Below, piece by piece: positions 9,821 to 24,800 of a stretch of 64,000 bases of DNA (the stretch's first letter is position 1; every line of letters begins with the position of its first letter). Location of the stretch: contig NW_019091552.1 of assembly GCF_001949145.1 (NCBI RefSeq), positions 362,644-426,643 of the forward strand. Reading direction: 5' to 3'. Made by a program: the position numbers and the translations under genes. The notes below the pieces were generated by a model that was not told the origin of the DNA, searched no databases, and saw only the letters and a list, made by a program, of their open reading frames with translations. The DNA is from Acanthaster planci (taxonomy: Eukaryota; Echinodermata; Asteroidea; Valvatida; Acanthasteridae).

Positions 9821-12800
9821 GTAAGACACCTACTTAATTCACTAATCACATCGAGAGATTTGAAGTTTTACATGGTGAAGGTGGCAAGTTAAGTAACGGT
9901 TTGCGGAAGCACATGCAAAATATATCTCTGTTTTGAGTACATGATGGCATTGTGTACGGTTAAAAGAGATATAGGCCTATTTCGCGTGGTGCTGCCGCAA
10001 ACTTGTTACTGAACTTACGGTATCACGTGGTTTAATGGTACGTTGTGTATACATCGAAATAGCTATGGGATATGAATGGTGAGCAGAACTGTGCTGCATG
10101 GGGTGGTGGAAACCACTGAAAATTATGCACAGATGCGTACCTCTGAAAATGCAGTTGGAACAACTGTCTGTAGGTCTGGAGTTGGACCATGCTTTCAGAA
10201 AAAGGCGGAAAGTGAAAGAAAAACTTGCTCAGCAAAACAGTATCATATTTTTGGAAGCATTTGTTTGTTCAAAACCTATTTTAAAAACACCGTCACACCC
10301 TGTTCTCAAACTAAGCCTTGATAAGTGATTTAATCACAAACTCGAACACAGTTTAGTCCTTACTGCATGGGTGGAGAATTTACCCTCAATGGGTGAGAGA
10401 CGACCGAAAAATGTCTTTTTTCAGGATGCTGGAATGCAACTTGTCCTCAGCTAAAGCAGTTATATACCGATTTTGAAAAAACACTGTACAAATTCATGTG
10501 CAGTTCGCAATGTCTATTTTGCCCCTTTGTTACGCCTTTGAAGTGAATGGACAAAAGCTTTACCCGCTCGCTCCGGTCTTGCCAAGGTGACAAAAGCAGG
10601 CCACCTCTGTCCTGAGTCCCCAATACATGTACTTCGAAGTCGTGCAAAATCATTTCAGCGATGTCACCGGATGGGTTGTGAAGCAAGACATCGATGACAC
10701 AGGGTGCGGTATATTTAGGCCTATGTCAACAAACAGCATAGCCCTGACAGTCCAAAATCTTCCGATTTCACTATGATTTTACATACATTCATTAGGGTTA
10801 ATGGATGAAATGAGAATTTAATTATCTGTGAGCTCCATGTATGGTTTGCATGATGTTTGCGACCTGTCCTGGTCTCTGCTAACATTTCAGTCTATATCTG
10901 ACGAATTTCTTTGGCTTCACCTTAAAACAAGTAAAGGAAACCCGTGGGGGGGGGGTCGACTCCCTCAACCCCTTTCAAGCCCCCTCCCCCGAAGTTGGGT
11001 GCACCACTGAGTATACAGGTTAAACAAGTCCAGTAACCTTAAAACGTGGTATTCTTCTTCAACCCTGCGCCTTCACAGTAGAAAAAAAAAATAATTATAT
11101 TCCTCCGATTGAAAGACGTTTCTGTGCTCACAGTATACCTTACAGCCAGAAAATATTGATAGTCTACACACTGTTGGAGGGCACACTCTGATTGAACCTC
11201 TTTTTGTTGTCGTCATGCCTGAAAAACGCTTAATTCTTTGCGTGTAATTGGTCCCAAAAGTCTGGTCAGCTGGAGTTGGGGGGGGAGCACTGGCTAGTTA
11301 CATCTCTCAATCAAAACCCCACTGAATGAAACCAATGCTGTAGCTAGGGAGTGGTATCCATATCGAAGTTATCAACAAAGTTCATGTTTCACTGGTAACC
11401 CCCGAAAGACACCCCCACCACCACCACCATCGCAGAGCATTGTGGGAACAGTCGAATTTCCATCCCTCTAAGTCTCATCTATGGATTTTCCCCTCGATAA
11501 GGTCATGAGATTGATTCATTTCAAAGGGCCAATCATGTGTGGTAAGTGCACCAGTTTGTCACAGTAAAGCCCATTTTTGATTTCCACGTTGATATTTTGT
11601 TACTCTTCAGAGCTTTTTGTTGCCTTTAGTGTTACCATGCTATGGAGCTTTGCATGTCCATTAGCAGAAGTGTGGTGTCATTCGGGGCAGAAACCTTAGT
11701 GTTGCAGTTAGTTCGGCCAGTAAGTTTGGATATTTTGCTGTGAGAGTGGGCCAGTAAGCAGAGTTCTCTCCAGACTTACCAGTAAACACATTTTTGGTTC
11801 GCTGTGTGAACAGAAAAACGCCCTTTCGGAACTTTGCATGCCTCAAAGACATCACAGCAACAGCGCTCTCATTGTGCACGGAAACGTGTGTGAAAGTTTA
11901 CACGCTTTAAACACTTTTGTTAGGCGAGCCAAAAAAGAGATATTTACATTTAGAGACTGTAGAAAGTTGCACAACGCGTTCATAAGTACAACTCATGTCA
12001 TCGACACTTCATATCGGCACGTTCATATTAATTATACCCCAGGGAATCGGGGGACCAGGTATGTGCTTCACTTCAGCATTCAATCTTTTACTGCGTTCAT
12101 GGATACCAGTTGTAGATAACAGTATAATACTGAGTCAGCATGAAAGTATTTATCTTGCGTGGGTTACCTTTCGAACAATAAAGAAACTGTAGACAACGGG
12201 GAAGAAACCTTAAACCGTTCATTGGTGAACTTTTTTTTTGGATTCCCAAGTAATTTGTATTTTTCGGTTTTTCGCAGTTTGATCTGGTGTGCTCTAGAAA
12301 GGACCTACCAGGGCTGTCCCAGTCGGTATTCTTTGCCGGGTTGCTCACTGGGTCGTTCATCTGGGGTGCTGTTGCGGATTGGTAATGAACCACATCGTCT
12401 CACTTGTCACTCGCTGAAGTGTTTTATCAAGGCGCCCGCAATTGCTGTTTACATTGTACTGAATTATGAAAAGACTGATAGGCCAAGCTCCACCCACTAG
12501 ACGGCTGCCTATGACCACACCACACATGCTCCAGACGCCTGGCATTCGGTTGCCCATGGAGTGTTGCGATTGGTCAAAACAGCATGAGGCAGGGCTGCAG
12601 GAATCGGTTTGTAAGGAAAAGGAGCGTTGTTTTTTTCAAGGAAATACCAAGGAAGAAAAATAGGTAGAGCATGAGGTTTTCATATTTCCCGAAGTTTCAT
12701 ATAAATATTATGGCAAAATGTGATACCAAAATAGCACAAAGAAAAATGGACAACAATCGACTTTTTTACCTTTCTGCGCATCTTGAAATACTGTCATGAA

Positions 12801-15800
12801 CCAGGAGTTTACTCTATCTAATCAAGAACATACTCATGCACGGGTCGTATAGGTCTGCGTTCTTTTGCTCGCGAGAATACTGGGGTTAACATTAGTAACA
12901 CTCTCGAACACAGCCCAATTTCTCATCACTCTGGGAGGTGCAACAAAGTTCCAAACTGGTCAAAAGAAACGTTCACCCCCCCATTGTTTCAATCGCCGCT
13001 TTTGGTATCCAACAAAAGCCAATTAGCTCCAACCTTCCGAGAAAGTTTAATCGAATCCGTCATTTGTTGTGGGTCTGTAATTCGTTATTACTGAATCATA
13101 ATTTGATGGTATTGACTAAGGACGCCTGAGTTGCGTGCATGGGTTTTGAATCCGTAATAATGGATTCCATTATCTTTGTCTGTGGCGCAAATGGGCTTTC
13201 GTAGTTTCTATCCAAAGGCCCAGGCTATCATGTGACAACCGGGTGGGGAATGTGAGGACTTTATGGAGTCGAAAGTCAGAGGGAGAGGTCATTGCGAATA
13301 TGAATTCGCAAAACATTCGTGGCGAGGTTCGCCAAAGCTGGAAAGTGTCCAGCTGTTTGCAGCACTGAGTTTAGCATTCAGGTCATGAGCCTACTTGCCG
13401 ATCATAATCTCATTAGGTTTTAATTTCTCTTTCTTTGTCTTGTCCATATTGTCAGGTGCGGTCGCAAGCTGACGATTTTTATCAGCCTTTCTCTGGCCTC
13501 AGTCATTTGCACTGCCAACAGTTTTGTTCCCACTTTTGCAGCTTACACCGCTCTTCGTTTTTTCATCGCCGGGCTCAATTTTGGTGTCTATTTGATCTCT
13601 TTTGTCTTAGGTAATTTTTTTGTTCTTTTTGCCTGATAGTGAGAGATTTTGCCCCCTAGAGTGTACATAAATATGCATGACAATGAACAGTGTTTCAAGC
13701 AATCGTTTGTATTATGGCCGAATATAGCGACGGGGGCCGCATGCGGATTTGGATCCCCCCCCCACACACACCCAAGTGTGTAATTTGCCTGCAAATGGGG
13801 ACCCCCTATTTTTCCTCTTTTGTTTGTACTTTTAATTTTTCAGAAGACCACCCATATGTTTTGTACACAGTTGTCAATCGGGGACCCTCTGTCAATCGGG
13901 GACCTTATTGTCCTCTATTATTAAGGGTCCCCAATTGAATGCAGAAACAAATTCACACACACACGACAAGAAAGGAGAAAAATGAAGAGGTAGAATGGAA
14001 GAAAAGACCAGGAACCAGCAGGCCACATACTTAAATACAAATAGTGACAAGAATTTAGCGGTGAAATAGAATTGTTTTCGCAAGAGGGCTTAGACCCACC
14101 CCACCGCGTTTCATATGTTCGGTGTTTCGGTAAACATTCTCCAGTGTTATTGCCTCTCAAGCCTCCATTGAAAAGTGGCTCCTTACTTTACTCTTGACAC
14201 ACGCGCGAACATGACTCGATTTCACCTGTCCACACTTCACAACTCGGATTCTCAAACCATTCCTCACTCCATCTCAGTTCAACGTGAACTGTTTTTGTGA
14301 TTATGTGTTTCTTTTTTATCAGTGTCGGAGATTGTCGGCCCTACGTATCGATCCATGGTGGGTACGTTGATTGCCGTCTTCTTCTCTATAGGCTACGCTC
14401 TTCTGGCCGTCATTGCATATCAACTGCGGCAGTGGCGCCAACTGCACTTGGCTATCTCTTTGCCATGGTTCCTGTTTTTCCTCATCCTCCTGTAAGTAGA
14501 CTCGAACACTAGCAGTAGGCCTACTCCATCTGGCCAGATCAGAGCCGTGGGCCAGATTGCTCGCCGAATCCGGCGCTTAACCAGGCTTTTGCTTGCCCGT
14601 TACGAAATTACATGTCCGTGGCCTTATGGTTCAGTAACGATGACGAGAATAGTGTGACAGCAGCCAATTGGGAATGTTGGCCGTAGTTTTGCCACCTCAA
14701 CTTTGCATTTATGATCTAATTTCCCTGTTCCATTTTTCATTTATTCCTATTTTTGATGATCGGATTTGGCTTTCATCTGTGTGTCCCGATTTTGCCTTTA
14801 AAGTCTCCATTGCGTTACATTCTACCATTTCTAATACCGCTCCATTATACTCATGATATAGAACTGGAGAATTTAAGTAGACTAGTTTCAGTCCGAGGTA
14901 GAAATTCACAATTTTGTGACTGATCCAAAGTAGTTTAACCTGCTAATTTATGTACAATTCTGACAAAAACGTTCATTAATACCTAGTTAATGTCAATGAG
15001 ATAAAAATGGCTTTCGTGTCTTTTTGAATTAAATTAAAATCAATCAGCCAAACTTTGAAGAAGTAAATTTGCTCTTCTGATATTCCTCCCTGCGTTTTTT
15101 GTTTGATTTCTATTCAAAGATTGCAACCAATATCTGAGCCCTGTCGCTTGTCCAGGGTGCTGTGCCCCACACCCCAAAGAAGATGCACGTTCTTAATATC
15201 ACGAGACAACCATTTCTGGGGACTACTGTATATCTCCCTTCCTTCTCAAAGCTTGACAAAATCCAAGTAATCCGCCTTGGTTTTGTCTGATTCCTAAGCG
15301 CAGAAATGGTCTTTTTGCAGAGTTATTCCCGAGTCTCCAAGATGGCTGGTGACCAAAAAGAAATACAAGGAAGCGGAGAAGATCATCAAACGAGTTGCTC
15401 ACTTTAACGGCAAGAGTGTGCCAGAAAATCTGTTCGACGATGGAGAGGAAGAAACGCTCCAAGTGAAAGTATGTAACTAGATTGGACTTTTCATTCCCGA
15501 AACAAGAACTAGGGTACATTTAGGGTGGTTGTAGGGTGTGACGTCAAGGGCTGTAATTTTTGTGCCAGAAAAAGTACCTTTGCTCGATAATTGCGTCTTT
15601 AAAAAGTCTTGTAAGGACGATAGGAGTTTCTCGTTGCTGCGTCACTGTAGCTGCTGCTGGAATTGAGTGTTTTTTTTCTTCAAGATTTGGAAATTTAGGG
15701 GCACATCCCAGGTTAGTATTTCTACGTGTACATTCTAGGGCAACCTTTTCATGCTCAAAGCAGCGCGTGAAAACATCCAAGCTACATTTTAAAGCCTGTC

Positions 15801-18800
15801 TCCTCAGGTGAAGTCTTCTTGTTGGTGTATTTTCTTCTTCGTTGGTGATTACAGACGGTGCTACCCCGCCAAGCTACCCAGATTGACCTCTTCCGAACCC
15901 CGAACATGAGAAGGAAGACCCTCAACATTTTCTTCAACTGGTGAGAACTGATTTTCCATATTAATCAGGTCAATGTGGGTCGGAATACCACTTGTTTGGC
16001 AGTGGTTTTCGCATGCTGTGACTCAAGGGTAGTCGAACACAAATGAATATATTCTGAAATGCACCCCAATGTCCCTTAATATGATACTTATCTTTGCAAC
16101 GTTCAAGGTCAGTGCATGAGTTGAGTTTAGAAGGCTCATGCATGGGGGCAGGTGCTTCAACAAATTGACAGCCAGATAAGACTTGAAGCTATGCACGGTG
16201 GAAGTTCTAAATTAGGTTAGGCCTGCGGTTGCACCATGTACATGTAGAAGGGAAATATCTCTTTTATGAGTGCGTGGTTCAGTGAGAAGAACCTAACACT
16301 CGACGTTCTGAACAGTAGGCCTACGCCCTGTTCGTCTTCAGGAGGGTGACTGGTTGCCTGGCTCTGAGGATGCTGGTTTTAAGCACTGGAGAGGATTTTG
16401 ACTGCCCTCTTTTCTCCAAAGAACCGCCGTATTCCATCAAATAACCAAGACAATCTCCGTTTACTAACAGTCCCCAATGCAAGATGTTATGGCTTCGCCA
16501 CCACAGGACGCATTCTCATAGGCACCTATTTGCACCGAATACTGAACCTTAACATGAAATACCAATCGTCACCAGCCTTTGAGTCCTATTCTTTTCCTTG
16601 TCTGTCCTCTGATTTATAACTAAGAGAATGCAAAATAAAAGTTACAAAATGTTTGCCCCGAGCGGGATGGGGCACTTCCCAGGAAAAAAAATTATAAATT
16701 AATTAGAGGTTCTGTGTCTGTTTGCAACAGAACATAGGGCTTTTCCGCATTATTTAAGTTTGAGAAATATGCAATTGGTGTACATGCACGCTTGGTGGTG
16801 AATAGGTAGACGAAATCGATGAGATATGCGGAAAAATATCTGTAAAATTCACATGGCATAATCATGGCGTGCTACAGAGTTTCACTTATTATACACTCCA
16901 GTCTACCCACACATGAATTGGAATGGGATCTACAGTTTTCTGTATACAACCATAAATATTCACCTTTAAGATGACACTTTTAAAATGACGCCTTCAAAGT
17001 GTGCCAAATGCCCATGTAACTCATAAGCAGGACGTGACCCTTAATTACAGACCTCATTGTTCCTACATTGTATACCAAGTTTAGACCTTATCGGTCTCAA
17101 AATTCTTTGGTCATAGGACATTTAAAAGTATGCGCCTTTGAGATGATGTCTCATGACCCCTGGTGACCTTATCGTAACGTGACTGAAATTACGATCCCCG
17201 GTTATATGCGTACACAAATTGAATACAATCAGCCTCGGAGGTCTCTGATATAAAGAAATTGTATCCCTTTCAGATGATGTCATATGACGTCATAACGTAA
17301 CCTTACTAATTACGTGAAATACATCCGTCAACAAACATATAAAAATAAATCAAATAGGACGCAAACGTTTTGCAGCCATTGAACATTAAAAGTATCACCT
17401 CTAAGATTACGCCACTTGACCTGTGATGACGTCATCGTGACATCATCCAGATTCCATTTATTACACATGCTTCCTTGAGAATGCTGAGCTTCATCCGAGT
17501 TGTACATTTGACTCTGGAGATTCTGGCCTGCAAAGAATACAGCTTTAGAGGTATGTCACGTGAGTTTGGCTGTTGTCGTGGGCCGTGAAAATGACAAGAG
17601 TCGCACTTCGAATGCCAGTCTGTTTTTATAAACATTCAAAATTTAATAATCCATGACCCAGTGAAGTCATCGTGATATCACTTCACAATTACCTGGAGCG
17701 GATGTTCTATCAACCAAATGAATTTTATGGAGACTGGTTCATGTTTGAAAAATTTTCTTTGCTCAGAATATGCTCGAAAAAAATGTTTAAAATGTGACAG
17801 GTGATGTCATCGTGACGTCAACCAAAATTCTATATAAAACAACGCTCGTTTCGTGTATTCGAAGGTTAATGTCAGATTTATTGTTCTTGAGACATTGGCC
17901 TGTTAGGGATTCAACTTTGCAGGCAAGTCACAAGTGGCGTAAATCTGGCGTAAATCTGAGATTTGTCAAAGATGTTGCTCAAATGAGAACAGTTGCCTTT
18001 AGAAAACTATTTGCTCCCCTCCCTACAAAAAGCTTGATATGGCACTAAATGCCAGGCTAATCGAGGGAGGCTAGGGGTTACAATTCCCCCTTCAACAGTG
18101 GTTAACATGTACATTAATTTGTGGCTCCTGAATTGAGCTAATGGTTCCTAAATAATCATAAGCTGAAGTTGCAAGATGGGGAAAAGATTATGCATTCGAA
18201 AATTAACTGAGTGCCATACCATATCACACCCCCTTCGTTCTCTGTTGGCAAGCCTGTGGATGAGACTGCTGACACTTTGCGTTTCAAGTAATCGCCCCCG
18301 TTTACAGTTCATGCGTCAGCAATTTCTCTTTATAACAAAGAAAAACAAGAGGCAGTGGAAAAAACACCCCCATGCAGCAAATAGAATCCAGATGGTGCAC
18401 AGGGCCAATCTGGAAACAAAATATCTATTGTCACTCATCTGACACACACTGATACGCTAAAGATCATAGTGCAATTCAAATGAATCGTAATTTTATTGGC
18501 ATTACCCACATTAATTCCTGTCTGGAAAAAGTGGCAGATGTACTCAACATAAAATGTACATTTCAGTCACTTTCAAAATCACGGGATAAGACCATTAAAG
18601 ATCTTAAGCCTTTACACAAATAACTAAAAGACTAAGGTCTTTCACATAAACATGATCAGGTTTACATAGAAGTGAAGAGGGGCATTTAAGGAAAACATGC
18701 CTGTAAGTTTTTTTTCCAAAGAGAGTGCTCTGCATTGAGCTCTTTCTTCTATGAATAGAAATCTGTGCACAAGGGGTAGTCCCTTCTGAGCTCTTGGAAA

Positions 18801-21800
18801 GGAGGGTAAGTGCAATTCACATGATGGAGCTTTCCGTTAACAAACATAACACTGCGTTTCCTTAATTACCATTATTTTGGAATTTAACTTCAACATTCGA
18901 CCAAGGTGAATAGATATACCAACTTTCTGAAGATATGCCGTGATACCTGAAATTCGAAGGTGGATGCAGTATTTTTTGCTTCAGGTTGCTTTCATGCCCA
19001 CGCCGAACAAGACTAAGTTCGATTGCAGCTTTAACAAATTGAATATGTCAATTCTTCATTCTGCCTTAGAGGTATAAGCATCATACAGTTACTTTAAAAC
19101 ACCTGTACTTGCCAAACAGGAAGGCATGCTCATGAAGTCATGGTAATTTTCGTTGGGGTAAAGGTTTCTTTACATTTAATTCTTGCAAAGACATTTGTTT
19201 AGAGCATAACCTACTGTGGCTTCCCTGAATCAAGTTTCATTTCAGAGTTCAATATTTCTTGCAGCTGTATTTGTTTTTGCCGATACAGTGTGCACAGTGT
19301 GTATGATTATGTCCAAAGGAAACAAGAGCCACTGCACTTTTTCCTTTTTAAACATTGCCACTTATGATCAGCATCTTTCAAATGAGATCATCTCTGCTGG
19401 GCTGGAGCGTAAACAAGAGGAGGGTCCATCATCTAAAACCTCCCACTGGCTGCGAACATATGCACCAGCTGAAAAATAGAAATGAATACCGTGTTGTCAA
19501 AACATGTACTTGTGGTCTACACTTCAAGCAAGCAAAACATCTGCGTAGCCTACGCAAGGTATTGCAAACATAATTTTGGGGAAAAAATTGTTTTGTTCAG
19601 AAAATACGTCGAGAGGAAGGTTAGATATAAATCAGTCAGAAATCGGTTGATTATGTTATCATGACGTCATCCCAGTTGTCATCTATAACACATCTTGTTT
19701 TGTACCTGTATGAAGATTTACCCTGATGGGACGTATGGTTCTGGAGATATAGGCTTTCTTGTCACGTGACAAATGATGACGTCATCATGACAGATATCTT
19801 CTAGGACCATCCTTGGGTGATGGTCTGCTTATGTGTCAAGTTTGAAGTCAATCAGACTTAGCAAAGTGCCAAAATTGGTGCAAGTAAAAATCGCGAAATA
19901 TTGGTTATTGTGAAAAATGGGGGAGGGGGGTTGCCTTAATGCTCATTTTTTTCAAAGTATGGTGACCTAGACCATGTCTCTCTACATCTTACCAATACCA
20001 AATTTGTATTTTGAGAGGGGTTCTGGTGCTGAAAAATACATTTTTCTGACGTGGGTCATGTTTGGCCCGGTGGAAATTACCCCAACCCCAAATCTGGTAC
20101 CAGGTGCAGGCTGACCTATGACCTTATTCACGGGGAAGCCATTTTGTATCTTGTTCCCCGAGTCCACCATGGTGTAATCCGTTAAATGGGGTTGGTGCTA
20201 GACTATTTGGGGGTTCAAAGCCTCCCCCTCACTTTTTAAAGGTGGCTTAAACAGTTAGGTATAATTAATCACAAATTTTAAATTATTCTGGAAAAAATGG
20301 CCTGAGTATATTTGAACCTTTATTTCGTTGTTATTATTTTACTCTCAAGCTCCCGATATAAGAGGTTTTACCAAACTTTCAATTTACAAAGGCTGATACA
20401 TAGATACATTCAATTGGGTGCTATTGGATTCAATAGAAAATTGACTCAGTGGTCATGATAGACAGAACAGTGACAACTAACGCACAAGTTACAAAGGAAT
20501 TCCTGACTTAATAGAAAAAGTGTTTCACGAAAGGCCACAAAATATGTCTTCCATCGTTATTTACGTTGTATTCAACAGATGGCTCATTTCAACTAACATT
20601 TTTTCATATTGAAATTATGAACAAAATATTATGGAAGTGCATGTACCGGAACCAAGAGGAGACATTTAGCAGGTGGGTATTACCCATGCAACAGGTACAT
20701 GTAAATGATGGAATGCTTGCTGCCCATGCGTGTCTAGTTGTAAATGTACAGTATGTACATGTACATACATGTACATGCATATGTGGTCATGCAGAACACG
20801 TGGAAGTCAAAAACAGATGTTTTGTGGCATAGGAGAGAATAGTATTTCCAAACAACGGGATAGGTGATACGGCACACGGACAGGGTATTTTTTGTGTGAA
20901 GTCTTCATTTTGCCCTCTTTGGCAGTAACTGTAATTAGAAGTGTATACGTGTATCTGTACTTATTTGTGTCTGCGTTAACGGTCCGACTGTTATTCTCCA
21001 TACCGTTTCTTCCTGCAGGGCCAATTTCATAGAGCTTCTTCAAAACTTCTTGTGATGTAGCCTATGTTGTTTTGGAATGGTTATTACTTGTCTTGTGGTT
21101 AGCATGACAGTCACATAGAGTTGTGGTAACTTTTGTTTATGAAGCCAAGTTTTGTCGTGCTTAATTTAAGCAAATTCTGTGCTTAAGCAGCTGCAGCAAG
21201 ATTTACAACCCTGAGCATATACGCGGCCCAACTTATCTTGGGGTGGGGGAGTTCAGACGAGTCTCGGTGGAATCATGTCATGTGACAATTATTCTCGCTG
21301 TTGGTGGCAAAGCGCCAAGCATCCGATGCCTATCCGACTAAAAAACAGCCGATCCAGTTCGTGTTCCATGATTCGGTGAATGTGCTATAGCTAACAAATA
21401 GCCGGTTGATGATTAATCGATTTGAACAAAAAAATACACGTACATTTTATACTCCAGAGCCATAGAACCTAACCTACTCTACTACAACACTCAGTCACTG
21501 AATTTTAGGGTACTTTTGACGAGATACTGTTTGGCAGGTTTTATTTGATTAGCCACAAAAACAAAAACCGCAATCTTAACTAGTGCGCGTACACCGTCAA
21601 CTTTCAGTGTTCATCAAGTAAATGGCGGCCGCCATGGTACTGTGTAAGTCGCCTCTCGTTACTACCAAATCCGTAAGCCACAGAGAAAATGTTCGTTGTA
21701 GCCGAAATTCGGTGTTTGTGGAGCTCCATGCAGTGACTTCCGTGGATTTTATGAATAGGTCCTATTGTGTAAAAAATTATGTATTATATATGCACTGTGT

Positions 21801-24800
21801 ATGCACACAAGTGAACGCAGGTAGTTCCAAAGAGATCTCTCGGTTAGGATTTATCAATGTACACTGTGACGTGTTCAGAATAATAAACTTCATTGTTATA
21901 TGAAAACATATTCAATGTACATGTACATATGAGACAAGGAAATAAAAGCATCAATTCAAGGACAGTATATTTAGTCTGCTAAATTTTAGGCCAAGGAGGA
22001 ATTCTGGCGTGGATTAAGAGAGGTTTAGTTTTCATCAGTGAAAGTCGTCCATAAAATGGATAGTATAAACGGAACAGGAAATGGAACACTATAAAGAACA
22101 CCTATCATACAGGGGATCCCTGTCGGGATTTTCTTACTTTTGAGAAGAGTTTCAAGAGTGGAATACAAAATACATACTGTATAGAACTAAATGTGCAAAG
22201 CGAATCACGACAAACCTTATTATGGTGGTGTATACCGCTTAAATTGTCGGCCTACCTCTTATTAGTAAATATTGTCACATGTTTCTGAACGTTTTGAGAT
22301 GAACATAATACTAGCTAGTAACAGGTTTTGCCTCGGAATGCACACAGAGGGAAGGATTTTCATTTAGTGTTTGGTATTGCAAATAATAATTTGGAGGATA
22401 GCTGGTGAGATGTTAACATTGCGTGAATGATTCTTTTGCTCAAGTTATGTGCCAATGGAAAGCTACAGTTTGCCTACCATTTGTACATTTGCAGGCAAAA
22501 ACTGCGCCCCTGATGTATAGCAAGAACTTTCTCTTGCTTCATAAGTGTGCAGTTTTTGCCTGAAACTGTACGCCAACGACATCATAACAGCGACATCATA
22601 AGTTCCATGCCAATCAATTGTAGGTTTGTGAACAGCCTGGTGTACTACGGCCTCTCTCTGAGCACCTCCGGCCTTGGCGTGGACGACTATGTAGCTGCCT
22701 TCGTGTCGGGCGCTGTCGAGATGCCGGGCTACTTGTCGAGCTGGCTGGCTATTCAGAAGCTCGGCCGACGCCTTTCACTCTTCCTGTACCTATGCGTAGG
22801 TGGCTTGGCTTGTCTTACCACCATCTTCATCGGTGAGTTGAACTTTCAGCCGTAATTAAGCGACTGAAAAATAGGAAGGTTTCATTTTGTGCGGGTTGTT
22901 TTTTTTCGTTATAACTTTATCAAAACCTGCCTAATTTAATCCCCGTTATGCATGCATTTTGACAAACTACACGACTAATTCTCCCTACACGTAATCTTGC
23001 ATTGACAAAAATAACTAAGATTATTGAAAAACTTCATCGTTTCCGCTCGGAGCTGCTTAATAGTGATTTGCTTTTTATTCAAGGATGTGTTCAATACATA
23101 AGGCTCAACATGCCCATGCAATCTTAATAAATGTAGTCTCCATTTTTAATACCGGTAACGAACACAACTTTCTGGTGGAGTTTTTCTGTAGAATCTGTCA
23201 ACATATATCGCCATCATGCATTGGATGGTTTCAAGTTTTAACAAACGTGAGGCTTATTTTTCCCTCTAGGCCATCCAGGAGTTCCCCTGGGCTGATACTA
23301 AATAACTGTGACATTGATATGCAGGGTATATATCATTGTTTTTGACATGCAGCGCCAGGTGTTGCGAGAGCTACGGTGGCTATGATTGGGAAATTTGCCA
23401 TCTCTGGGTCCTTCAATATCATCTATATATACTCCGCTGAGCTGTACCCGACACCCGTTAGGTGGGTCAATTGGCAGTAGAATACAATGGGCCGGGGGGT
23501 TGTCAAGGCACTGCGGCAGTCTTCCCCGTTACATGTTTAGTTTTGTCTGGGTTTGTTCGGGAAACGAAAGGAACTCTACTTGTTGGCGTCAGTGTGTTGC
23601 TCCCGACAAGAAAGCAAAGGGGTTGATCCTACCGAATCTCACAGGGCTTTGTAACTTTGACGACTTTCTCGGGAGGCTTTTCGGGAGAATAAATGTCAAG
23701 TGTACAGGTTAAAACCCTTGAAAAGAGACAGCAGATATGAACCCGTAAATCATTGAAATATAAGTTTTTGCTCGTTCGTGTTTAAAGAGCTCAAATGACA
23801 GTCCTGTCTTCAAATTCCAAAAATGTAAACTATAAAACAGTTGCAAACTGGTGAATGACTGCATTGATCAGAAATGCATTTATATGACAGGTTAGACGGC
23901 CCGACGTTGACTCGGTTCTAGAGGATAATCTTTCTCAAATGCTACAGAGGGCCTTCATGAAAGATCCCGCAAGGATCGAAACATCAGGCTCCTCAGCATT
24001 TCAGATTGAAGTTCAAGTTTCTTTAATGAAGCTCCTGTGTTGTGTACCCGCGCGTATTTCTCTTGCAGGAGCATGGGCGTTGGAATGTCGTCCATGTCAG
24101 CCCGGCTCAGCGGCGTGATAGCCCCTGTTATTCTCATCCTGGGCAACTACTGGGAGCCTATCCCGCTGATCGTCTTTGGGGGATGCTCTCTGCTGGCCGG
24201 TGCTCTGGCACTTCTGCTCCCGGAGACCCTGAATCATGCCCTGCCAGAAACCATTCAAGAAGGGGAGGAGTTTGGTAGTAAGTAGCCACTACATCGCCAG
24301 TCTATATCGGTACTTGTTTCGCGCCATAAAACAAACAAAATATAGTGAGACATGGGGTGAAACAGGCTTCCAGGGCTACGGCCATCAGGTCTATCATCTA
24401 GCTGCGTATTTCCAATGGAGTGAAGACCTAGGCCCGTGTCAGAAAGTGTATTGAAATGATTGGTTTAAAAAGAGATAATGTTTTACTTGAAGGAAATTGG
24501 GTGTTTCCTATGTTGAAAATTTCTACTGTAAACAAATAGCTTTTAAAAGTTATAGTTAACGAAGTTATGGGTAGCTAGAAGTGATTCTGTTTTTAGCCTT
24601 CCTTGTTGCCAATATCTGAGTATTCCTTGACCAATTTCGTGTCAACCTGTGAGACTACTGTTCCACGATTATAGGCCTACTCAAAGGCTCTTCTTCCTTT
24701 CTTTTGTAACCAGAGGGCCAAGGTTTCGGTCTTAGGACTTTGTTCAAGACACAGCATGGGCGCCCCGCTGACGGGGAAAACGCTCCAGGAGACCCATACA

